From positions 7,254,001 to 7,318,000 of the forward strand of contig NC_134434.1 in assembly GCF_030867145.1 (NCBI RefSeq): a stretch of DNA of 64,000 nucleotides, written 5' to 3'. Both the position numbers and the translations under genes were made by a program. Below, in pieces: positions 41,082-54,700 of this stretch; position 1 is the stretch's first letter; every line of letters starts with the position of its first letter. Source of the DNA: Opisthocomus hoazin (Eukaryota; Chordata; Aves; Opisthocomiformes; Opisthocomidae). The notes below the pieces were generated by a model. That model did no database searches and was not told where the DNA came from. It saw only the letters and a list, made by a program, of their open reading frames with translations.

Positions 41082-42277
41082 TCAATATTTATCCTCTTTT
41101 TCTCCTAGGAGAAAAACCTGGCACTTTTGGGAGAGTATTTCCCTTCCACTTTAACTGAGCCTGATAAATTTTCCATTTACCCAAGTCTGCAGAGTTTCGA
41201 GCCAAACGCTGCGAGCAAATAAATAAATAAATAAACCACCCGAAAAACGTCTCGCTTTAATCTCCCGAAAAAAGCGTTTGTGAAGTCCAAGGTTGCGCGC
41301 GGTGGCTTCCAACTGCGGCAGAAGGAGCAGAACCGAGCGGCGGGGTTACGTCTATTTACTGTGACGGAGCCCGTGCTGGAGCCAGGGAGTGCGAGAAGCT
41401 CCTCTGGCGCCGCACAGCTCGGCGATCCGGACTCCGAAACCCGAGCAAGAAGAAATCCGTCCCCGGATTTCCCTCTGGGGGAGCAGCTCAGCGAACCGGG
41501 GAGCTGCTCATCAGCACCGGCATTTCTTATGAGCGAAGTTCAAAATCCCCCTCTTTCCCCCTCCTTTGCTCAGATTCTCCTATTTTTAGCATTTTCAAAA
41601 CCTTTTTCCAGGGGGGGAAAAGCCTTTCTCGGATATCCAAAAGGCCACAATGCCTTTAACACCGTCTCTGAGCCCTCAGCCTACTCCTGCTCCCCCCTGG
41701 CAGGATCTGCCCCCGGCAGCTTCTTCTTCCCAGGACTCTTTTTGAAGTGGGAAATCTCGACGCTATTTGAAGCACTGTGATTTCCCCAGCCGCAATGAGC
41801 GTGCAGTTATTTAATAGCTAAAACAGACAGACGTGGTCAAATTAACGCTGGCCCCCCAGCTCAGCCCTTGTAAATAATCAGAATAATTTTACTGCAGCGC
41901 TGAGCTGCTTCTCCTGAAGCTTCTGAGATTCCTTCACTTTATCCTATACAGCGAGCCTGGCAAGGTGGTATTTTTAGGGATAAATTAAAACGCCGTGAAA
42001 GCAAATATCTTTCAGGCACTCGTCTCGGAGCCTTCAGGCTCCCTGTTACCTTGCATGCCGAAAAAAGCGGAAAAAAAATCCCCGTCCTCCAGCTTTCTCA
42101 CCCACTCCCAGGTCAGTACGTGCCAAGCTGAAATCCACACAGCGTTGTCTCCGGCTCAGCCGTTAGCAGCTTTCGAGGGGGGTGTATTATCACAATGGGC
42201 CAGAGAAATAGATAGGTTTTTAAAAATTAATACAATGATGTAACTACACCACACCAAAGAATTGTTAGCTAAAGACT

Positions 42278-42325
42278 GAATTGTCATTCATTTTGTAAAT
42301 TCATTTACGAAATGAATGACGATTC
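42278..42325. repeat. Near-perfect 22-bp inverted repeat (hairpin)
   Basis: Left arm 42278-42299 and right arm 42304-42325 are complementary at 20 of 22 positions around a 4-base TTCA loop. At both mismatches the left arm has TG where the right-arm complement has CG, so a plus-strand RNA would form G-U pairs there. It could be a palindromic transposon relic, a template-switch product or an RNA hairpin. Confidence 0.85.
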
Positions 42326-44999
42326 CGCCCCCAGTACATCACCGCTCAGCCACTGCTCCCGCTTTCTTTTTGTTTTTAACTGTACAGCGACCTTCTGATA
42401 ACGACCTGTCAGAATGTGCCTGAGAAACGCTCGGGCTTTTGGAAAAATAAATAGATCTAGCACAAAAAGGGACAGCAGCACAGCTCTGTGCAAGGCAGAG
42501 GCTGCACACCCTGCCCGGGAGGCCGCGGCCGACGTCGCCAACAGCCCCGGTGCGAGGTCACCTCCGGAACCCTGCGTGGCATCAAGGGCCACCTGGGAAG
42601 GGGCTCGACACTGACCTCGTGTCCCGGGGACCACGGCCGGTCCCACGGCTCTTGGGCAGGTCAGCCTGGAGACCAACGCTCCATCCCTGCACCACTAACA
42701 CCATCGAGATGGGGAAGAAAGATGAGATGGGAAAGATGGCTTCACGCAGTAAAGCCCTGGAAAGATGTCAGATGCCTGCCCTGGAGACTCGACCACGGCT
42801 GAGTAAAAGGCGATGGAGAAAAATGAACTAAAATGCTACCATCTTGTGCTGCCCATGAAAACGTTCGGCGGCGAGCGAGGGGTCGGCTGCCCTTCCCGGC
42901 TCACAGCCCTCGCTCATTAGCGAGGAAAAATGCGGAGCGTGCAAAGCCTGTTCGGCTGCTGGAATTATTTCGTGCTTGGTGGGATGCAGCGCAACTCTCA
43001 TTTTTAATAAAATGTCATTGTTTCGAAGGGAGTGATTTTTACAGGAGGGAGCGATAATTACACCACAATTAACTGCGCTGCACCACCCCCAGGTCTTGCC
43101 TGCCGAAAGCCGCCATCCAAACCCACCGGAGCAGCCGGTCCAGGATAAATTCAACGGCACGCTCGTGTCAGGCATCCGCGCTTCGTGCCCCCGATCAGCG
43201 ATCGATACGGTTTTGATATCAAAACGAAGAGCTCCGGTGCGGGAACGCCTTGGTTTCCAGCGCATCCCACGCTAGCCCAAACCCTGCGGTTCTGGTCCCG
43301 TTTCACGGCAAAGGCGAGCAGGGAAGCGTTGCTCCGGGTGGGGAGCCAGCGTCAGCCTCCCCGGGGGAGACCGAGCGGTGCCGGAGCAGGGAGGCACCGG
43401 TGTGAGGTCAGAGGGGCCGCGGTGACATCACAGCCTCCGCGGCGAAGCGAGCGCCCGCCAGCACCCAGCCCTGGGCTGGGGGGAGGGAGAGGCACCCAGG
43501 CTTGAGGAGGGAGCAGACTTCATCAGGCTCTAAGGGGGAGCTGGATCGACCCCCCCAGCTCCCACGAAACACCAGTGAAACATCGCTCATTCCGGCCCCA
43601 CAGCGCTGATGCGCATCAGTAGCGTTTTTGTAAGGTTTGAGAGAAAAGAAAAAAAAAATCCCCCCCAACGGGTGCTGTTCCCTTTGCCACTGAAACTCCC
43701 GGCTCCTTCGCGCTCTGCTCAGAGGCTTGGAAAGCTCGTTTCCTAAAAACCGGTGATTTGATTTAGCACAGGGATAGGAAAAAAAAAAAACACCACATCG
43801 AACGAGGGCTATAATCCACACGCTTCTTGATAAAAAATCTTTCCTGATATCTGAGCTGGCCACTTACGATAAAACCATGTTAATTCTTTAAAAAGAAAAG
43901 AAAGCTTCCATCCTGACATAAAAGCAGCTACAGCTCGTCACTGTAAGGGACACTTCCAACCTGGCAGAACGACCGTGATTAATCAGCTTGTTCGTATTGC
44001 CTAAACAGTCCGTAGAACCGGAATTCAAAATAATAATTCAGAAATTATAAAATTATAGGCGATAACATAACTGGAGAGCTCTTTTCTATTTCTCTTTTGT
44101 TTATTGTTGAAACTTGTCAAACCACTTTCCTTTTAAAACAGATTCTTTTGCGATGAAAAGGCAGAGTCCCTTTCAGCAGACGGACTTCCAGAATGAAAAA
44201 TGTTCTAATTATTATGTTTTTCATTACATCCATTATCCCCCAAAATTGTTTTTGTGTTTATCTCTGCCAATCAGCAGCAAAGCCAGGGGACAATCTGTTG
44301 TCACCAGCTTTTTCTCCTCCAGGTACATTTGTGTGGATTTTTGCGACAGCAGCTCCAGCTGAGATAAGAACCATCCCCTGCCTGAGCTTTCTTTGATGTT
44401 CCCACAACAAATACATATATTAAGAGAGATTTGTTGAGCGAAATTCCACTCACGCTCTAGCCTAGAGCTGAAATTGCCAAGGGAAAATATTTCAAAAATT
44501 ATCTCCTTTAACATTTGCTACAAGTTTACCCTCTTCACTGCAAATAACGATACAAAACTCCGCGTTATCTTCCCTCGGACCACGGCACATTTAGCGAAGT
44601 AAAGATCACGTAAGGCTGTGAAAACCATCTTCGGTGTCGCAGGCAGGAGAAACCCCAAACGCTCCGGCAGAAGAAGCCCCCCCTGCTCGCAGTCCCCCTG
44701 CTCGGTCAGACGACGGCTCTGGAAACCGGACACTTACCTTCCAGCTCCCCCAGAGCAAACCCACTCTCCAAAAGTTTGCAAGCAAAAAAAAATATATATA
44801 ACTCGGGGAAAGACAGCGAGAGAGACAAGCAAGGTCTACCGCGGCGATCGCTTTCAAACGCGTTTATTCAGGGCTCCTTCCCCCCGCTGCCTTTTTCCTT
44901 GGTTTCTTTTTTTTTAAAACTTTTTTTCATGTGCCATTTCCAATACCTTTAAAACTCACTTATTGACCTAACAGTGAGCAGGGATCTCACCGGGGTACA
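42326..44999. other. Non-coding DNA leading into the SOX9 CpG island
   Basis: No gene recognised. CpG-containing blocks near 42500-42680 and 43180-43520 alternate with AT-rich stretches near 43860-44500. A CRE/AP-1-like TGACATCA lies at 43423-43430. Confidence 0.6.
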
Positions 45000-46356
45000 G
45001 CTACCGAGGCGGCCGCGGCCCCGGGGACTGCCCAACGCGACGAAGGCTGCGCATCCAGCCGGCTCCCGCCAAGCGCCAACTTTTCAACGCTCGAGCCGAA
45101 ATGAAAAAATTCGGATTTTGCGGAGGGAGAGCTGGTCGAAGGTCTCTCCCCCCGGCGACGGGCGCTCGGGGGGTTGAGGGCACAGGGGAGGGACGCGGGG
45201 GAAGGTGGGCGGCTTGCCTCGCACGCCGCCTTCGCACCCCGGGCTGCGCGGAAATTCGCTTCTCGCCAAATCTCCCCTCTCCTTCGAACTCGAAAAGACG
45301 GGATCCGCGCTGTTTGGTGGCTCGATAACCGCTGCTCTCCCGCCAGCATCACGATGCTCAGTTCCTACGCGCACAGAAAAGCGGTTTGCTCCTAAAAATG
45401 CACACGTCGTGTCATCCACTATTAATATATATATTTGGGTTTATCGAGAGATAACCCTGTCATGCTCCAAGCGCTTGTTTGCTTTTTGTTGGGGTTTTTT
45501 TGAGGATAAAAACTCGGCAAAACTTTGGGGCTTTTTTGGGGGGGGGGGGGGGGGGCATGAGGAGAAGAGGGGGATGCGACCCGTTCTGCCCTTGCAGAGC
45601 CCCAGCCCAGAGCCGAGCCCCCCTCCCTCGCCCCGCAGCAGGGCCCAGGTCGCCGGGGCAGGACGAGACAGGGCCACCGGGCTGGAAAATAACGTTAAAA
45701 AGGGAAATTTAAGGATTTGGGGGGGGGGGGGGGGAATATTAGACGGCGGGGTGGGCTGGGCGAGGGGGGGCCGCGCCGAAGAGCACCCCCCTCCCCATCC
45801 CTAGAGAAGTGGGTTTGGGGTGTTTCGGGTTCCCCGCCCGCCCCACGCGTGTCTGCCCCACGCACAGCCCCGGCGGGGGGGGGGGGAAGGGGACGGGGGG
45901 GGCGCAGCGGGCGCGGATCCCCCCGCGCCCCCCCCCCCGCGCGCAGCGCCGTTCCTGGGCCTTTGGCGCCCCCTCTGGACGGCGCCACGCACCAGCCCGC
46001 CGGTCCCTCCACGCCGCGCTTGGAGCCGCGGCCCCCTCCGCGCTCCCCCCATCGCCGCTCCGCGCCCGCGGAGGGACCGCCCGCCCCGCGGCCCAGCGGG
46101 AGACCCGCCGCGGGTTCCCCCTCCCCGCGCTCATTCCGCAGCTCCCGGGAAGCCGCGTAGCACCTCGGCGTGTACCAACCGGCGCGGAGCCCACCCGCCA
46201 CCTCCGCTCCGCACTCGCGCAAAGACCTCGCCGCTCCGCGCCCCGCCTGCCCCGTCCAACCCATCCCGCAGTCTCCCCCCCCACCCCCCAGACTCTGCGC
46301 GGCCGCTGCGCGGCTGCTGCGCGTCCGCCGGCCCCACCCCCGCGGCGGCCGCTCAG

Positions 46357-46441
46357 CCAATGGCGTGCGCGCCAGCCCCCGGGGGCCGCCCTCCCATTGG
46401 CGGAGCGCTCCCGGGCCGAAATCGCCGCGCAGAGTATTTAT
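46357..46441 (+). promoter_or_regulatory. SOX9: SOX9 core promoter: CCAAT, inverted CCAAT and TATA-like box
   Basis: A CCAAT box lies at 46357-46361, an inverted one (ATTGG) at 46396-46400, and a TATA-like TATTTAT at 46435-46441. They are spaced as in a TATA-type promoter, with the ATG about 450 bases downstream. CCAAT and TATA-like elements are known in mammalian SOX9 promoters. The surrounding DNA has many GC-box-like sequences. Confidence 0.75.
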
Positions 46442-46464
46442 TCCCGCGCCGCGGAGCGGGCCTC

Positions 46465-49833
<3,369 letters not shown>

Positions 49834-51718
49834 AGCCATTTAAAAACAACAAAAAAAGAAAAAGAAAAAATAGTTTAAAAAAAATAAAAAAAAAGCATGG
49901 AAGAAGCAACAAGAAGATCGGCGAGCTTCCTCAGACTTTCTCCTTCTTTGAGTTTAAAATAATAATTAAAAAAAGACGCTAAATTTAAAGCTGGCGGGGA
50001 GGAGGGAGAGCCTGGAGCCTTCTGCACTACAGCATCCTCCAGGAAGGGGCCAGACCGCTCCGAGAACCGGCAAAACTCGGTACAGACTTTCCAAGGACTG
50101 GACTTTTAACTCTGCTTCCAGGGCGCGGCGTGGAGACGAGATTTCGAACCAACCAGCTCAGCTGTCTTGTTCTCTGGACTTTTGTAATGATCTTTTTTTT
50201 TTTTTTAGCAGTAATTAAAAAGAAAAAAAAGGGGGGGGGCGGGAAAGAGAAAACTCAGTCCTCTGTGAGGATTATTCTCTATTTTAAATATTTTTTTAGT
50301 ATGTACTGTGTATGAATCGTTACCAATTTGAGGGGATTTATACATATTTTTTAGAGATTTTTAAAAATGCTCTTATTTTTCCAACAGCTAAAAAAATGAC
50401 ACTTAGTGGAGCAGTCCTAGGTTCTCCTGCAGTCAGAGGTATTTTTGTATAGATAAGTGTCTTTTTCTGTAAAAATAAAAATAAAAAAGCAAAACGGCGT
50501 GCTTTTAACTTGGAACAAGGCTCCGTGAAGCGGCGAGCGTCGGGCTGAGCGATGGCCCGCTCTGCAGCGCGGGAGACGCCAGCTGAGGTTGAGCGGGGAT
50601 GAGCGTGGGAGAGGCTTTATTTTTCTAACTAATAGCAAAACCAGCCAGGAGGAGATTTTTTTAACTTTATTTTTTAATAACCTTGAGCCTTAAGAAAGAA
50701 AAACAAAAAGTTTTTTTAAAAAAATTTTAAAAAGCAGCAAGGAGTGCTGTTGAGAAGCCTTAGAGCAGCCCTGTGATAATCACTTGTCCCCAGCTCTGCC
50801 ATCCCTGGGGCTGGGGGGGCTGAGCTCGACCCCCTCCGGCCACCCCAGCCCTGATGCAAAACCCGTCCAGGGGCTCGTCTCTGCTTGCAGGACATCACAG
50901 ATACTTTAAATTATTTATTTTGTGAGAAGAGCAGTTTATAATCACAATTTTCTTTTTTTTTTTTTCCCCTCTATTTTAAGTCCTTTCAAAAGCGATTGCA
51001 TTTGTCGGAGCATTATTTGGAAGGTAACCGTGCCTGTTAAATTATGGTCTAAACTGTAACCAGTCCTTTATTTATCTCTTTAATTCTTTTTTATTATTAT
51101 TATTATTATTCTTTTTGGAATCTGTGTCCTGGGTTTGTACAAACTTGTGCTCTTCCTTTTATTTTTTTTTTCTTTTGTCTTAAGGATAAACTGGAAAAAA
51201 AAAAAAAACTTTGTACAAACTGAAGATTGCAAATGTAGCGTATCACTGAATCATTTGCCTTGTTTCCTGCCTCAGCTCTCTGGGACACACGAGCTCGTGT
51301 GAGGACAGGACCCAACGCCCTGCGGGGCGGCACCGTTTGAGCCTTCCACCCCCGAAACTGGCTTGAGGTGGGGGACACTGACGTTGGTGAAGCTGTGGCT
51401 GAACAGTTAAGGATTGCTTTTTAAAAAAGACAGCAGACTTTTTTTTTTATTTAAAAAAATGATATATTTGTTAACTTTTTTTAGGGATTCAGTAGAAGAA
51501 AAAATCTTAAAGCACTCTTATAATATGGCATCTTTCTATTTCTGTATAAAAGCAGATCTTTTTAAAGTATTTCTGTAACTTAAGACCTGTCATTTAAATC
51601 ATATTTTGTCTTTAGGTAAGTTTGGTTTGGTTTGTTTGCAAGATCCTTCTCTTTGTGAAACTTACCTTTTTTTTTGTATATTATTGTTTGCAATAAATAT
51701 ACGTTGTATTAAAAGTTA
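49834..51718 (+). other. SOX9: SOX9 3' untranslated region
   Basis: About 1.9 kb of AT-rich sequence after the stop codon, in keeping with the long 3' UTR of SOX9. It contains a UUAUUUAUU nonamer at 50911-50919, a miR-101 seed match (GTACTGT) at 50303-50309, a miR-145 seed match (AACTGGA) at 51189-51195, and the 12-mer TTTGTACAAACT twice (51134 and 51210). A possible upstream poly(A) signal (AATAAA) lies at 50473-50478. Confidence 0.9.
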
Positions 51719-51737
51719 AACACCCTGTGGGTGTCTG
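51692..51737 (+). terminator. SOX9: SOX9 poly(A) signal and downstream GT-rich element
   Basis: AATAAA at 51692-51697, an expected cleavage site around 51712-51720, and a GT-rich element at 51726-51737. The sequence around the hexamer closely resembles the vertebrate SOX9 3' end. Confidence 0.88.
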
Positions 51738-54700
51738 ATTTATTAAGCAAAGCCAGGGCTATGCTGAAGCCCCAGGATGGCTTTGGCTTCACTGATGGGG
51801 GGACATGGGGCATCCCCCCAGTTTTATCAGCTCAGCCTTCCCAGAGCCCCTGGAGCGTGGGAAGCCTCGGCAGGATGCTTGGGAAGCAGTGGGATTCTGA
51901 GATGGATGAAACCAGACTCATTCAGGGCTCGAGCTTCAAAGATGACATGTGAGCTCCAGCCGTCCCCAAGCCACGCTGGCCCTGTCCACTGTCACCAGTG
52001 GGCTCTGCTCTGAGCTGCTTCTGGGGGCAGCAGAGCTGCCGAAGGGGTTTGGGCTTTCAGGTTGGTCTTAGAAAATTGCAGATATCTTCCCAAAAGAGCT
52101 GAAATCCCCTGAAGAGCCAAGTGGGACATGTATCATCCTCAAAGGTCAATGTCACCACTCATCCCTGAGCCCTGCTCTCCCACAGCCCCAGAGACACCCC
52201 AGGGAGGAAAGACCCCCCCCCATCCCCCCAGCTCAGCCAGGTGTTGTTCTTCCTATCAAACCCCCCCCAGATAAATCACTGCTCCGGTCTCTAACCCCGC
52301 CGCTCCTCAGGAGCGGCTCACGGTGCTGCGGGGAATCCAGCCGGCAGCTTTGCCACCTCGTCCCACCTGCAGCATCGCTCGCCATAGCTGCGCTGAGCTG
52401 CGCCAGTCCTCTGCCCCGCTGACTACTGGCACCGGAGAGCACGCACCCGCTCCCGGGACCGTCGCAGAGGTCGCTGGTGATGGTGCGAATCTGTGTGGGT
52501 CCCCTCCCAGGGCACAGCTGCTCACATATGAAAACTTCTGCAAAAATGTCGTAACCAGACCCCAATTCTGCATGGAAGACGCTGTTAGCACACGGCAGCC
52601 GCACGCTGCAAGAGCATCCTGGGACACCTCGGGGTGCCCCCCGGCGCAGAGACCAATCTGATCAAGCCTTGCTTTGCCAATGGTTTACTCTCACCAGACT
52701 CTTCTCCTTTGCCGAAACGGCCACCGGTGACCCCAGCAGCGAGACCCCCTCCCCGGAGCTCACCGCAGGCACCTCGGGGCAGGGACCACAGCTCGCCGCA
52801 GCCCCCATGCTCATGAGCAATACAAAGCCTCCACGCCACTGTAAAATATTTACTCTCACTACAAGTAACACTTAAGCCAATTAACTGAAAGGGATTCATT
52901 TACTTTGTGCATTAGTTGGGGTCAGTGTCACTATTTACCTGTGCCGTCGGCCACCGCGGCTGGTGGGAACGCTTTGGTCCCAGCCATTTTTCTGCAGCAC
53001 GTGGCGGGTTTCCCCTGCCCCGATCGGACTTTGCCCGCTGCAAGCTTTGCCTTTGCTGCTGCTTTGGAAAGAAGGACAAACGCAGCTCCCAGCATCACGG
53101 CTGGGAAGCGCCCGGGAGCTCCGGCGGGAGCTCGGCTGGCCCCTCGCTGGCACGGCACTGCCGAGAGCGGCAGCCGCCTGCGGACAAACAATTCAATAAA
53201 ACAGTCGATGTCTTTCCGATGCTCGTGTGGGTGGGTTGGGCTGTCACCCAGCAACAAGCTGGAAGATGTCCCAAAAACGGGACAGCCTCTGCTGGCTTGC
53301 CTCTCCGGGGGACCCTCCGTATCCCCCCCGGTTTGCACTGGGTGCAGCAAGAGCCGGAGGGTGGGAGCGGGGACGATCCCGAGCGGGCAGTGCTGCAAGG
53401 AGCCACGGCTCAGCCCCAGATGCTCTCGGGGTCCACGATGGCATTTCTGTCCCGAGAGAGCCATGTTCAGCTCCCACCTCTCCCCCCTCCATGAGCCGGG
53501 TCCACCTTCCAGCCGGAAGCATCCCAGGGATATCTTCCTCGCAAGAAACCAGCAGAGCAAAGCTCATGACCCAACCCCAGACCTGTAATTTCTGCACTGT
53601 TTACTTATGGTGTGGGCTTGAATGCTCTCAGCCTCCGCTCGGGAAAGCCAAGCTGGACACGGGGCCCTGGGGGGGCTGAACTCTGCATGGGGGGGCCGAG
53701 GGGACGCCGAGAGAGGGAAAAATGCTGGAAAAGCTGCAAAGCTTCAGGGCACTTTGTGCTAGAAAGCAGAACAGGAGGGGTGGGGGAAGCAAAAATAAAT
53801 AAATAAAATGAATTCAAGGGAACTCTGACAATGCTGCAGGGCAGGTTTGAGCCGCAGCAGATAAGCGCGGGCGCAGGGACAGATGTGTGCCGGGGCGGCT
53901 GCAATGCTGGGCGGCGGGTCGGGGAGTGCCGGCAGTGCTGAGCAGGGCGGGGGGCACCGGCGGAGCCCCCCAAGCTCCTGCAGAAAGCCTCAGGGTTGGG
54001 GCAGGGCGGTGGGCTGAGCAAGGCTGAGCCCTGCGGCCGGCTGCTTTCCCTCTCACCGTGCCGTATTTTGGCGTGGTGACGACTTTGCTTTTTAAATAGG
54101 CTCAGAAAAAAATAAGCAATTTTTTTTTTCTTTTTTTTAAAAAAAAGAATGGGGTGAAAGTTTCAAAGCGGCCCTAGGGAGCCAGTGGCACACGCCCTCT
54201 TCTACCCGGGTCCCTGTAATGCCCCGTCGTGCCGGGGCTCTACGCCCGGCCGTCCCCAGGCACACACAGCTCTGCGTGCCGGCCGCCTGCAGCGGTCTCA
54301 GCTGCTCAGAAATGCAGCTTCGATTTGCATTTCCTCAGCCAGCTGTTCATGTTGACATCGTATTAAAGCCGGGGCTTTCTCCAAGAGAGAAGGCAAGATC
54401 GCAGCCAGCTGTGCGCCGGGATCCTGGGATCGGCTGCGGCTCCCGCCCAGCTGCAGCGCTTGGGACATGTAACAGCGATATATCACAGCCGAGCCGGGCT
54501 CGCTGAGAGCCGAGCGAGATTTGCTAGGGTTTCTCTTTTCCCTTTTCAGGGCCCGGTTCCAGGAGTCAGGTGGTTAAACGAGATGGAGATTTATATATCA
54601 AAGTGAAAAGAGCAAGCTGGGTTTCCCCCGCATCTCGGCGTTGGGCTCTCTCCCGGACCACGCTCCGCAGCTGGGATTCCCCAGCCCCGGCAGGGAATTG

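Larger units (their letters stand above)
33191..42277. other. Upstream non-coding DNA
   Basis: No supportable gene. It becomes AT-rich towards its 3' half. Contents include a 72-bp pyrimidine tract, an (AAAAT)n stretch, (TA)n at 39629-39643 and 40444-40460, (AAT)n at 41047-41080 preceded by 11 G, and (AAAT)n near 41218-41236. Clustered TCF/LEF-like motifs lie at 38802-38830 and 40846-40875. Confidence 0.65.

Noticed and set aside
45965..45978. CTCF-like site GGCGCCCCCTCTGG upstream of the promoter
   Set aside because: The first ten bases fit a reversed CTCF core, but three of the last four positions do not. In such GC-rich DNA this is expected by chance.
52905..53588. Overlapping frames of about 190-230 residues on both strands
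   Set aside because: Three frames are open at once in a GC-rich block, which points to composition rather than coding. No domain is recognisable.
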